Below, in pieces: positions 10,737 through 24,883 of a stretch of 64,000 nucleotides of DNA. The stretch comes from Rhizophagus sp. LPA8_4_AMF (taxonomy: Eukaryota > Glomeromycota > Glomeromycetes > Glomerales > Glomeraceae): NCBI GenBank assembly GCA_021464525.1, contig JADRCO010000044.1, forward strand, positions 1 to 64,000, given 5' to 3'. A program made the translations under genes and the position numbers. Within the stretch, counting starts at the first letter, position 1. Each line of letters begins with the position of its first letter. The notes beneath the pieces were generated by a model. That model searched no databases, was not told the DNA's origin, and saw nothing but the letters and a program-made list of their open reading frames with translations.

Positions 10737-12844
10737 ATGTCTTTTCGTCCACCAGCATACCGAGGATATGGTAATTATTGTATGTGTCAAATATACGGTA
10801 TTTTATAATAAATTTTTATAACATGAAAAGATATAGTTTTTATTTTCTATACACCTCAGGTAAATGAGGAGTGTTGGGTGTTTTGAGTGGTTTGAGTGTG
10901 TTATGTAATGGTGCAAAAAACAATTTTTTACAAAAAAAATTATGCTCCCATGTAAATAATAGAACATAGAAGCGATTGATACAGGGCTCTGCTGCCAAGC
11001 ATGAGGATGCATTTGTACAGAATACGAATAAATATAAGAATATATATATTTAAATTTCTTTTTCTTTTGCCCGCGATCTTAATAGATTATTCATATGTTC
11101 AAAATGGGACGCGTCGAACGATTATAATAGATGAAGATTCAAACATTCCATTTGATAATACGAGACCAAATCATCATCATTATTATAGTAATTATAGTAG
11201 TTATACGAATGGTAATGCGAATGGTCATGCGAATAGTACGAATGATTATACGAATACCGAGTATACGAATAGGTTGGTGGCGCAGCAGCCTTTTCCTAAT
11301 AATGTACGTATAAAGTTTTCTGCGCCCCCATTAAAACAACATATAGTAAAGAAAAGCTACAAATTTTCTAAAAATTTTTTTGTTATATTATTGTTTTTAA
11401 TCGTAATTTTTTTATTTGAAAAGGTAAGCAATTAGTTAAAGTATAATTTAAAGTATAATATCTAAAAAGTTCGAATGATTTGATTTAATTCTTTTTTTTT
11501 TATTATTAGCGTTCGTTTATGAGTAATGCATTCTTTAATAGCAATGGATGGCATCAACCCGATATTCCATGGAAAGGTCCAAAAGAATTTGTAATCGACC
11601 CTAAGGAATTCAATAACTTAGAATTAATTGTGTCGGGTCGCGCCGCTGTAAGTCATAATATATCGTTCATATATTTTACATTAAACAAGAAATACCTATG
11701 TTAATATATTAATTCATTCTAAATAGCAAGGAGATGTACTTGTAACACGATCATCAAATGATACGTCATCGATTAATATTAAAACAGAAATATTACTCAG
11801 TGACGAAACATTACAAAACAAAGTTGAAATATTGCCACTTAATGATTCATCAAATTATATTCTTCAAGTGAAAACTCCTGATTCTTGTGCTTTTCCGAAT
11901 TGTGTATTAACAAATATTAACATCACATTTCCAAGGGATTTAAAAGAATTTGGTAGATTTTTTATTAACGTTATTAACCTTAATATTAATAATGATGATT
12001 TGAAAAATATCACATTTGATAACGTTGATTGGAAATTAAATCCTTCTATAAATGTTAAGGTAATTATTATTATTATCAAATCAAATTAAACAATCACTTG
12101 CTAATTAAGTCTATTTTATAGGATTTAAAATCACGCGAAATTAGTATTAAATCTCGTGGTCAAATATCTGGAAACTATTATATTGATGAATCTCTTTTAC
12201 TTCAAACTAGTAGTGCTCAAATAAATGCTACCACTAATTCTTTTTCTGATTCGACACCAAAATCGATTAAACTCATCACATCTAATTCAGCTATTCGAGG
12301 ATCTTTTCCTTTAGCGCAATTATTCGAGGCTCACACATCAAATGGTGGTATACATTTAAACATAGCAAGAGCATCTCAAAACAATCAGCAGAATGCTGGT
12401 AAAATTATTTTAGATACGAACAATGGAAAAATTGATGGTGTATATGATGTTAATGGTGAATGGCATGCTTCAACAAGTAATGGTAATATTAATGCTAAAT
12501 TAAATCTAGTTAATTCGTCTGAGCTTGTTCGAATTTCTGGAATGACATCAAACGGAATGATTGGTACTTTAGTTGTAAGTTTTCTTTTCTTCAAAATTAC
12601 AAACTTTATACATATACGTAATTAATTTAATTAATAAATATTACTTTTTATTTAGTCTGACTCATATAAAGGTCGATTTCATTTACAAACTTCTAATGGA
12701 AGAACCGCAATTAAAGGAAGTCATGACAATATAAATTATAATGACAATACTAGTTCATTAAAAAGTGGTTATAAGAGAGAAAATAACAATAATGAACTTT
12801 CATTATATAGTTCAAACGGTAAAATTGATTTAGAATTTTTTTAA
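10737..12844 (+). CDS. Type II membrane protein with a repetitive beta-rich extracytoplasmic domain
   Basis: Six exons, 10737-10770, 11086-11423, 11510-11647, 11727-12059, 12122-12574 and 12656-12844, give 494 residues in frame. The first intron is 315 bases, long for this locus, and joins MSFRPPAYRGY to a His/Asn/Tyr-rich cytoplasmic stretch (NHHHYYSNYSSYTNGNANGH). One hydrophobic helix follows, NFFVILLFLIVIFLFEK near residues 107-123. The following 370 residues are rich in short beta repeats of the form SSNGxI and TSNGNI (for example TSNGGIHLNI, SNGNINAKL, SNGKIDLEF). Such spacing is seen in bacterial and fungal DUF4097/adhesin-like beta-helix domains. I infer a single-pass protein with a short inside N-terminus and an outside beta-helix. 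The function is unknown, possibly cell-wall or surface contact. Confidence 0.75.
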
Positions 12845-13189
12845 GAATTAAATATTACGAACATTTTATTATTTCAATACTCCATTATTTATGATTTTTA
12901 TTGCATATCATTACATTATTGTAAATAAATCTAGATTTTCATCTTACAACTTATAATGTATTTATATATACCATTTCTATATATACAATTTTAAAAGAAA
13001 AAGGATGTAGTTTAACATCATGCGCCATAATCGTCAGCAGACAATAAATAATATCGTCTAAATTACATTCTTCGTGAAATTTTGGTAGAGTATGTACGAC
13101 ACCAACAATATGGTTATTATTAAAACCGTCTTATGAAGATTTTGATCATTTTATCTTGCAGGGCTGCGAGAAATCTTTGTGTTTCTAAT
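12845..13189. other. 3' flank and spacer
   Basis: AT-rich sequence following the stop at 12844. Nothing coding is seen until the minus-strand remnant that ends near 13190. Confidence 0.5.
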
Positions 13190-13440
13190 GTTGCAACATT
13201 ATTTCTCGTTCCATTTGTTGCAATATCTGTTGTAATGCATTAGTCGTAACATTTGTTGATTCTGCCGAATATTTACTCTCTGGTTCTGCTGAATATTTTC
13301 TCTTCGTTGTATCCAGCTCTATCCTGTGATACTTACCATTTTCCCATGTGCTTATTATGACATTATCCGGAATTTTTTAAACTAGATTTCCTTATATAGG
13401 GGATTGTATTTCACAAAATAAATTAGACCAAATCGGGTAA
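13190..13440 (-). pseudogene. Unrecognised coding remnant
   Basis: On the minus strand, one frame over about 250 bases reads like protein: ..PDNVIISTWENGKYHRIELD, then ..KRKYSAEPESKYSAESTNVT and a Gln/Glu helix ending ..QILQQMEREIMLQH before a stop near 13195. Just upstream the same frame carries PIWSNLFCEIQSP but is interrupted. Composition and codon variety are far above the surrounding AT spacer. No start codon or complete gene is visible. It is probably the decayed 3' end of a gene whose family I do not recognise. Confidence 0.45.
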
Positions 13441-13804
13441 GTAAAATTATTAAATTATCATCCAATCAATATAATCTATTTTACGTATATTTTATTTTAC
13501 GTACTGAAGGATTCGTTTAAATCCTTAAAACTTTCAGACTTTATTATATTATTATTTTTTGCGTTCATGGTTTTTTTTTTTACAGTTATATTCTCCAAAA
13601 AATAATTGTCCGTGAATTTTTAATCGTATTTCTGATACGCCTAATGAATAATTGATTAAAGATTAATTATAGTTGTCATCTTGTACGACATTCTAATTGC
13701 ATCATGATTTTTAAATCGTGTAACTTCTTTTTTAATTTATAAATCGATCCTTGATCATTTAACCCCCTTTTGATTTTTAATCGCCATAATATATAATCTT
13801 AGCT

Positions 13805-14438
13805 ATGAAGAAAAACATTTTTCTTGTATACTTTTTCTTAGTAGTATTTACAAATGCCGTTCCACTTCATAATGGATGTATTACAACATACGAAGAAGAA
13901 GAACAACTACTTCTTCTTGCAAAAGAGTTTCCTGTGAATACTATAACCGAAACTATCTCAGACTGTAGCAACAATGATGATATACTTCAAATTAAATATA
14001 TTCATCTAAGTCCAGATCCACCGCTCAAGGGTAAACAACTAAATATTGAAGCGGCTGGTTATTTGAAGGAAGAAGTTAGACAAGGTAGTTACATTGACGT
14101 GACTGTAAAGCTGGGTTTAATTAAACTCTTACAAAAGAGATTTGACTTGTGCGAAGAATCTCAAAAAGTCAATAAACCTTGTCCGCTCGAACAAGGAGAT
14201 CAGCAATTATCGACTACTGTTGACTTACCGAGAGAGATTCCTCCTGTGAGTATTTATATTATAACATTTTTACTTTTCGTTTTTATATAGCAATTTCTTC
14301 ATTTCATTTTATATTTAATAAATTTTTTTTTTTTAACTCTTCGTTATTAAGGGTAAATATATCGTCGATGCTCTAGTTTATACGCCGGATGGTAGACGTA
14401 TCGCTTGTTTAAAAGCGGTCGCCATTTTCCGTCCATAA
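13805..14438 (+). CDS. Secreted ML-domain lipid-transfer protein (NPC2 / PG-PI transfer type)
   Basis: Exon 1, 13805-14245, and exon 2, 14352-14438, give 175 residues. A clear signal peptide starts the protein (MKKNIFLVYFFLVVFTNA, cleavage likely before VPL). The ML fold is recognised from the DC..(N/D)..L.I.(Y)..LSPDPPLKG start, the beta strand ..GSYIDVTVKLGLIKLL, the Cys-containing turn DLCEE..KPCPL and the C-terminal GKYIVDALVYTPDGRRIACL. Five cysteines are visible; the family normally forms three disulphides, so one may be unpaired. Fungal relatives bind phospholipid or sterol in the lumen of the vacuole or secretory path. The splice site lies exactly at P-P/G-K, a common position before the last strand. 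Confidence 0.88.
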
Positions 14439-14710
14439 ACTCGGGAAGTTGGACTTTGGATTATTTTATTTTAATTTTATTAGTTTATTTTTTTTTGTGA
14501 TTATATTTTTTTTTTTTTGTAAGATAAGCATATAATCATAATTTCTTTTCGTAATTCAAATATTCATAATATTGTAATTTTTTGCCTTTCGAAAATGTCT
14601 TATTTTTACTACGGTATTTATTTAAGTTAGAAAGGTATATGTACGTACGTACGGTATTTGTGTTAAGTTTGACACCAGTTTTATTAATAAATAAAAGGGG
14701 CGTGTTTAAA
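14439..14710. other. 3' flank of the ML-domain gene
   Basis: T-rich transcript-end sequence. A short ACGTACGTACGT run lies at 14641-14652. Nothing coding is seen. Confidence 0.5.
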
Positions 14711-15003
14711 AATATAAAAGTTCTTTTGTCATTCTTTGTAGGTTAATAACTTCTTTCATGTGATCCACTGAAGTAGTATTAAAAAAAGGTAAAAATCTAG
14801 ATGTGTCATAAATTATAATATTCAGGTTATCTAATTGTCCAGATTCATGTAATTTTGATAAATTTTTTCCACGTGTACGCTTATCTTCTACTATTTTGTT
14901 TATTTGTACGACTTATCAAGATATTCGACGAACAGTGATACTTTTTTTATAATCCTCCGAGAAAGGGAAAACTGGAATGAATTCCGTTGTCCGATACATG
15001 ATA
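14711..15003 (-). pseudogene. Unrecognised coding remnant
   Basis: The minus strand begins near 15003 with MYRTTEFIPVFPFSEDYKKS. After an interruption it continues in the same frame with ..INKIVEDKRTRGKNLSKLHE, then SGQLDNLNIIIYDTSRFLPF and FNTTSVDHMKEVINLQRMTK, with a stop near 14711. The long second stretch is clearly protein-like. No splice pair that removes the interruption cleanly was found. I do not recognise the family. It may be a real gene with an intron I mis-read, or a decayed copy. Confidence 0.45.
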
Positions 15004-15254
15004 ATATCATTTTTTTATATTGACATTACATAATTATTACACAAGATGAAAGTATTAAATGAATCCGACATAAGAGATTACCATTCAGATTAACTGATTA
15101 ATACTTAGTGAAACTCTGCAACGTGACCGCGTCATCACTGGTTTGCGTAAGCTCTTTCCCCTTGATTATTGATATTAGCTTCCTAAGCCTTCTCTAGGAT
15201 ATTTTACGGTTCTGACCAGCAAATATCGCGGCTTACTCCGTGTAAGTTCACTAT

Positions 15255-15262
15255 TATAAATA
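15255..15262 (+). promoter_or_regulatory. TATA box of the CDC48 gene
   Basis: TATAAATA lies 152 bases upstream of the CDC48 start codon, in a locally GC-richer stretch. Downstream is a pyrimidine- and A-rich leader. This is a consensus match only. Confidence 0.45.
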
Positions 15263-15413
15263 CCTGCTGGAAATCCATCCGTTTTTGTAAAAACTTTTTC
15301 GTTTAACTCAACACGTTTCATTATTTTAAAAAATCTATTTTGTGTTTTATTTTTGTGTTATATATCAAAAAAAAAAAAAAGTATTCGAAGAAATAACTTT
15401 GACTGAGTATAAA

Positions 15414-18683
<3,270 letters not shown>

Positions 18684-19079
18684 ATGTTCCGATGATTCGA
18701 TCCGATTTTTTTTTTTAAAAAAAAAAAACTCAAGGTTTTGAATTTATTTTTAAAATTTCGAATGCAAAATCGAATCTTTTCTGAAGTTTTTATCAAATCA
18801 AAAAGTTCGAATTGTCGGATCGGATTTATGCGGAACCTTAATCTTAATTCAAAATTTATAGTGATTATATACTTTATATATAGAGAAAAAAAAAATTGGA
18901 ACTTTTTTTTATTTGTGAGTCTTGGTTGTAATAACTTTTATCATCTCCCTTCCAATTTTGTTACTTTCATCAAACCTATTAATATATTTGTTATAAAATA
19001 ATATTACACAAAAAAAATAATCCATTATACTTGTTAATTAATGTTCATAATGTTCGGTTCAGTCAGTATAAGAACAAAA
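18684..19079. other. Convergent 3' spacer between CDC48 and TYR1
   Basis: A/T-rich sequence with a TTTTTTTTTAAAAAAAAAA tract at about 18708-18728 and several AATAAA-like A/T signals. The plus-strand frames at 18478 and 18738 are shadows of the CDC48 3' end and untranslated region. Confidence 0.6.
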
Positions 19080-21222
19080 TCATAAATTACTATACCTTGA
19101 TTCAAAGAATTTTGCGGTACCTTCGAACCTTTTTTGATAAGTTTGCATATTTCCAATATTAACACATTCTGCCCACCCTTTTGATGCACTATAAAATTCC
19201 ATATCATCTGCTCTAATGTCTTTACTATATAATGCTGAATGAATTGCTGCCTCTAACATGTCTGTATTACGAAATAGATACTCTGTAATACCACTAAGTA
19301 AATGTAGGGTCAATTAATATAAAATATGATGTGTTCAAGTAAATAATAAAATTAATATATATCTTACGTCCAAAGTCGAAATAATGGAGTTTGACAAACC
19401 ATATGTTCATAAGGATTAATTTCTAATGTGCACCAACAATCCGTCTAAATTAAAAACAACAATTTATACTAGCAGTTTATAAAAAAATACAAAATGTTTT
19501 TTTAAAAAAAAAATACCATAGCCAATAATGATAAGTGTGAATTTGGTTTTCTTTTTTCTTTTGGAACAATAGATAAAGAAAAATTATCCAAAAGAGTATC
19601 CGATAATAAAATTGGTTCACGAGATTCGGATGATTTACCAAAAACAAATTCTCCTGCCTAAAATTATAATATAAATATTAATTGATTCTAATAAACTTGA
19701 TAAAGAAGTTATTACCTTTTTAACTCGCGTTTTAAATTCTACTTCTTTTTCTTGAATCATTAATTTAAATAAATCAGAGACAGATTGTGCATATTGTTGA
19801 ATTTGTAATTTAGCACTCGGATTCATAATTGCTAAACCTAATAATATATAATTTAAATTAATAAATATATACTTCCCAATTTACGAATATTAAGATAAAC
19901 TCACCGGCATAAACATGCCATTTATTTGAATAAATACGTAATGCCATATGAACTTTAACATTTTCTATTCCACCAACATATTGTGGTGTTTCCCACTAAG
20001 TGGATTTAAAAGAAAAGTAGAATTTAAAAACGGTCTTTTAAGCATACATCAAAAATAAAAATAATATAATATAATTTAATACTGGAAATTGCCGTTGCGT
20101 TTTCCACGCGGTTCCCATACTAAATATATGTATAAGGATTAGTTCGAAAATAGGTAGAAAACGAAATGAAATAATTTAATAAACTTAATAACACCTTAAA
20201 AAAGCTACATGAGTTACGGCTTGAGTATCAGCTGTAATTCGATCATGTTCTTTGTACGATAATTTTACGAATTCAGATTCCATACATGACAATACACGCA
20301 TAGCAATATCAAACTTCTCATTAGTGGCTCTATGCTGTATTATCACCTATTGTTAACAAAGTTCAAGTGATTATCATAAAAAAAATCATATTAGAATCTC
20401 GTGTCAAGACTGCTTCATAAAATATATATAATAAGATCGAAAGCAAAGGTCATAACATTCGACGAGTACTGATGAACAGTTGACCATTTTATCCGATGTC
20501 AGACTTACCAATGGTTGACCTTTTGGATCTATAGTTGGTCCATGAAGTGAATGGCATGAAATAATATGAACATCATCAGGAAGATGTTTCTCAAAGGCGC
20601 GAATTTCAGGTTCTTTGACAGATGTCTAATATAAATTAAAATTTGGAGGAAAAGATTTAATTAAGACAAAGATCAATTTCAATTTATTAGTTTTGAAATT
20701 ATCTTTACCTGACCAGCCACAATTGCATTCATCTTCGTGGCTACGATAAGAGAAAAATAATATTGATCATAATTGTAGTCCATGGTTTAATATAAATTTA
20801 TAAATATTTCTTACATGGACCATATTCCGCTACGACTTTATCGATATTTTCAGCTTCGACAGAATAAATTATAAAATCACTTTGTCTCGACACGGCATGA
20901 CCATTTCGGCAAACATTCATTCCGCTATCTAATTGAAATATATATATAAATGTATCCAAGGAATTAAAATATGCTTATTTACCTTTTAATAATTCGTTGA
21001 ATTCTTCATAATTTTCACTCCGGTCACAAACATTCACCCTATTCATTAGTTAAATAGTACGTTTTTTTAATGGCAATAAACATAATTTAAAAGAGATAAA
21101 CAAAAGTTCTCTTACCTTTTCCAACCATTAGCTATCATTCTTTTTGCATACATTAAACCCATATCACCTAAGCCTATTATACCAATTTCCAAAGTTTCTT
21201 TTTCATTATCGTAAGAAGTCAT
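19080..21222 (-). CDS. TYR1: Prephenate dehydrogenase (NADP+), tyrosine biosynthesis
   Basis: Twelve exons run from the ATG at 21222 to the stop at 19080 (starts/ends 21222-21116, 21038-20983, 20928-20815, 20740-20709, 20625-20509, 20346-20195, 20119-20083, 19995-19905, 19837-19716, 19657-19517, 19444-19368, 19293-19080), giving 419 residues. The N-terminal Rossmann motif is IGIIGLGDMGLMYAKRM. Further family blocks are FIIYSVEAENI, ISCHSLHGP, ITADTQAVTHVAF, LRIYSNKWHVYAGLA and PNSHLSLLAM; all match yeast Tyr1 in order. It oxidatively decarboxylates prephenate to 4-hydroxyphenylpyruvate. Exons 4 (32 bases) and 7 (37 bases) are tiny, so single-frame gene finders miss most of the gene. Confidence 0.95.
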
Positions 21223-22070
21223 TTTGTTATGTGAAAAAATATTTTAAAAGTTCGAAAAGTTTCAAAAGGTAAGTTAATTTCACAGCCTCAAACATGTTTT
21301 AAGAATAAATGAGCTTTGAGTTTTTTATTGGACATTAAAATCATTTTATCTGATAAAATCAAAGATAATCTCGTGCATCAAATTTCTATTTCAAGCTTAA
21401 GGCTTGTTTAATCTATTTGTACGATATAACGATGTAAAAATAATACATTTTTTTACAATGCAATTGAGATATTTTCATTTTAAAATATAGTACATTTATC
21501 TCTATTAGCATATACTGTATGAATTTATAATTAATTCTTTTGTCAAAAATTTCTTATTTATCAGACGCGCCTGTATTTCATTATTACTGTATAAAATATC
21601 ATATGATAAAAAGAGGTTTATTTCTATCCCGCGAATAGTTTTTAACCAAACGGAAATGTTCCATTGAGTTTAGTTTACATTTCTTCAAATCACCTTTTGT
21701 ATTATAAAAATATAAAAATTAAACCGATTTTTATTGCTAGATTTGCTGATCATGTGGAGATAGCGGAGATGTGGAAATTCCTATATTATAAATAATTGTC
21801 GGTAATTCCATCTTGTATTTCGGGTATTCCGTTTATATTCGGATTTATACCCGTATTCCATTTAAATAAAAAAGTAAAACAATTGTTTATTTTAAAATAA
21901 AAAATGCTTAATAATATGTCAAAATTTAGTTGAATAAGAATTGATGATATTACTATACATAAAAAAAGATATTTATTATAAAAGATTTCATTTGACATTT
22001 GATCAATTCTCTTCATCAAATTTTTTGAAATATAAAAATTTACGAGATATTATTAATTTATTTCACGCAA
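21223..22070. other. Intergenic region upstream of TYR1
   Basis: The promoter side of TYR1 and of the Asn/Asp-rich gene, so a divergent promoter of about 850 bases. AT-rich; no CACGTG core or clear TATA element was identified. The 77-codon minus frame at 21786-22019 is low-complexity and unsupported. Confidence 0.5.
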
Positions 22071-22790
22071 ATGAGTCAGAATTATAGTGATAGTAATATT
22101 AACAATTACCCCAATAGCTTACAGCATGTAAGTTCAACTTGCAACTACACCGATTCATTTTATGAGGATGATACTGTTGTTCCGAATAATGAACAATCGA
22201 CTTCTTACGCCGCACAATATGTTGATGATAGCGAAGATATCAGTAGATTCAATGACTATACTGATTCCACTGTCAGCTCTTCTTCCTCTACCACGCAGTA
22301 TATCGAGGATAATGCTAATTTCAATGGATTCAACAATACTAATGGATTTAACAATAATATAAATGTAACCTCAACGCCTTACAACTGTATTAATACAACT
22401 ATTTCAGATAAAAATAAATCACCCGTGTTCTCTAACTTTGATGACACACAATATATTGATAATAATGACAATTTCAATGATAATGATCATTCAAATGATT
22501 TACGAGTTCCAACTTCTTACAAATCTGATTCCACCATTCCAAGATATGGCATGCAACATATTGACGATAATATCGGATTCATTGATAATGCTGGATTTAA
22601 CGATAATGGATTTAATAACGATACTTCAAATGGTTTACAACAAACAGATGTAACGTCAATTGCTCCGTATATTGAACAACCATTCATGTCTTCCAACACT
22701 TATTATTGCGCACAATGTTCTGATAGAGCTCAAACCTTTAAATTTGAAATTCCTGGATTCGAAATTATTGTAAGACCAAAATCTTATTAA
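22071..22790 (+). CDS. Asn/Asp/Ser-rich repeat protein of unknown function
   Basis: A single exon of 239 residues starting MSQNYSDSNINNYPNSLQHV. A degenerate motif recurs at least four times: QYVDDSEDISRFND, QYIEDNANFNGFNN, QYIDNNDNFNDND and QHIDDNIGFIDNAGFND. Each is followed by an S/T/P-Y segment (TSY, TSTPY, TSY, TSIAPY). The last 40 residues are different, with NTYYCAQCSDRAQTFKFEIP followed by GFEIIVRPKSY. They contain a CxxC pair and look like a small folded tail. I recognise no family. The acidic disordered body with a short conserved-looking tail would suit a scaffold or transcription-associated protein, but that is inference. Confidence 0.7.
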   Translation: MSQNYSDSNINNYPNSLQHVSSTCNYTDSFYEDDTVVPNNEQSTSYAAQYVDDSEDISRFNDYTDSTVSSSSSTTQYIEDNANFNGFNNTNGFNNNINVTSTPYNCINTTISDKNKSPVFSNFDDTQYIDNNDNFNDNDHSNDLRVPTSYKSDSTIPRYGMQHIDDNIGFIDNAGFNDNGFNNDTSNGLQQTDVTSIAPYIEQPFMSSNTYYCAQCSDRAQTFKFEIPGFEIIVRPKSY

Positions 22791-23526
22791 CATCAATTTT
22801 TTTAAAAAAAGTATCTTTATATTTATTATGTCAACACATTATATAATTTATTAAATATCAGATATATACATTATTAAAATAATATGTGATAAACGGGTTA
22901 ACTGATTTTCGGATAATTTTCCGTATGAAACTACAAAAATGTGAAGAATTTTTGTTTTTACAAAATCTTACCATATTTGATAATTTTATTTTGGATATAA
23001 ATAAACTTTGACTTGTGCAATTTAACAATTTCACATGCTTTTTATATTTTCTCCCTGAGCTACATTGGGTGTGACAGATATTTAATTGATATCCTATTAA
23101 AAAATTATCGGCAGTGTAACGAATTATCACATCAGTCATATGTACCATCATTGAATAGCATTTATAAAATATGTAAAGACTAGTAAAATAATATTTTTTA
23201 TTAAACATAATATATATAAATATATATATATATATATTTTTTTTGCCTACTCTCTTAAAGCTTGAAACCAGTAAATTATATTAATAAAGCAAAGGAAAAA
23301 GATTGGTATAAATGTAAAAGATAAAGGGGGAAGGGATTGAAAATAAGGCAATAAAAGAGTAATATTTACATGAATGTCCATTAAATATAATAAATTATGT
23401 CATTATGTCATTAAAAAAACCATTTATATGACAATAATAAACTAAAGTTTTTTTGAAGAGAGGAAAGTATTGTCAAAAACGTTGGTTAAAGGAGAAATCA
23501 TTTTTAGATAATTCTTTGAACTCTCA
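22791..23526. other. Ambiguous region between the repeat protein and the Ecl1-like gene
   Basis: A 116-codon minus frame (22858-23208) is open but AT-driven. On the opposite strand 23013-23180 reads NLTISHAFYIFSLSYIGCDR and then YLIDILLKNYRQCNELSHQS with a stop, which looks more protein-like, preceded in another frame by MKLQKCEEFLFLQNLTIFDN. I cannot decide whether either is real. A plus-strand remnant is my slight preference. A TA microsatellite lies at about 23214-23239. Confidence 0.3.
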
Positions 23527-23913
23527 TTATCGACGAATCGAGGTTTGCCTTGTAGATGAGATAGTTGGCATTCTATAAAGTAAAAGATCTGACGGTGAAG
23601 AAGAAATTATATATGGTAACTGAAAGTTATTTTCCATCATTGTCGTCGTATTATTTGGATATAATTTTGGAGATGACTGTGGAGATGACTCCAAAGAATT
23701 GTATGGAGAATTATATGGAGAACTATATGGAGAATTGTATGGAGAATTGTATGGAGATTGAGTTCGTTTTCGTGAAGAAAATTTTGGGAATTCATAAATC
23801 CATTTTTCGTTTAAGGTTGATGATGCGTCTTTTTTTCGACATGCTTCACTACAATATAAATTTTCAACGGCGAACGTTTGTTTATCACATACAGGGCACC
23901 AGGCAAGATCCAT
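23527..23913 (-). CDS. Ecl1-family zinc-finger life-span regulator
   Basis: A single exon of 128 residues. The N-terminus MDLAWCPVCDKQT..LYCSEACRKKDAS carries the C-x2-C ... YCS-x2-C zinc-binding signature of the fungal Ecl1/Ecl2/Ecl3 family, which ends in a K/Q-D-A motif. Fission yeast Ecl proteins are small nuclear or cytoplasmic factors that extend chronological life span and respond to nutrient or zinc stress. The middle is a PYNS tandem repeat encoded by 12-base units. The C-terminal SSSPSDLLLYRMP..ISSTR is Ser-rich and resembles the conserved SPSxLxLxR-like block seen downstream of the finger in relatives. Intronless. Confidence 0.8.
   Translation of the reverse strand: MDLAWCPVCDKQTFAVENLYCSEACRKKDASSTLNEKWIYEFPKFSSRKRTQSPYNSPYNSPYSSPYNSPYNSLESSPQSSPKLYPNNTTTMMENNFQLPYIISSSPSDLLLYRMPTISSTRQTSIRR
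23701..23760 (-). repeat. 12-base coding minisatellite (Ser-Pro-Tyr-Asn repeat)
   Basis: About five near-identical units of TATGGAGAATTG, read on the minus strand as SPYN or SPYS, sit inside the Ecl1-like gene. Multiples of 12 keep the frame, so copy number can vary without breaking the protein. Confidence 0.85.
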
Positions 23914-24883
23914 TTTTTATGTTTTAAATAAAGTAAGTAGTAATCGAACTTTGTGCGAAACTTTAGCTAATATTAATATAAGGGAAATATAGTCGGATTC
24001 ATAACGTATTTTATTGACATTAAAATGGTTTTTTTTTTTTAATTATATTAAAGATTGTGATTTTATTTCATTTATAAATTATTCTACTAGTCATTAATAT
24101 TTTATTTTATTTTTTTTTTTTTTTTGTGGAATTGGTTAAGGAAAACCTATATTTATATGTATATAAAAAAAAAGGGATTTTTTAAAGATTTTCTGATACA
24201 AATATTTGAAAAAGATTAAAATTAGTAAAAAATATTGTTAATCATATGATTTTGTCGAACAAATTTATTACATCATTAAATCTTTATATAATAGTTCATG
24301 GATATAAGAAAAGAATGTGAAAATTCGAAAAAATAACTTTTAACGCTATTTTTAATCAAGTTAAAAGATGATAATTTCCAAATTATAATTCATTTTATTC
24401 AAATTATTTCACACAGATCATGAAAACTTTATTCCCCCTCCCCGGATTTTCGGATTTTTTTATCATATCGGATTTACCTTACATTGGTATGGGGTTATCG
24501 CATAAATTCTATACGTTAAAAAATATAATTAAAGAATTCAAATATGAAGTAAAGAATTCACCACATGTAATCTAATTTAATAATATGAAGTATCTAAAAA
24601 GTATAAATTAAATTTTCAACTTTATGATCCTCCAATAAAACAAATGCTCGAGCCACTGAGCGTCTGTCCGCAACACAATATTGTAAATCTAACTATTTTA
24701 TCGTCTTTATTCTAGATATGAAGAAAAAATAATTTTTTTATCATTCTATGACAAATAATTAATTTTCCTTTTAATTCTTTATTGATTTGCTACATTTTTC
24801 TTTTTTTTATTTATGTTATATTTAAGTTTAAAAATAAAAAAGAAAGGTATTATATACATTTTTTATATTTTTGTAACAATTTA
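23914..24883. other. Intergenic region
   Basis: AT-rich, with T-runs at about 24110-24125. It is the promoter side of the Ecl1-like gene and the 3' flank of the 791-residue membrane protein. No coding signal is seen. Confidence 0.5.
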
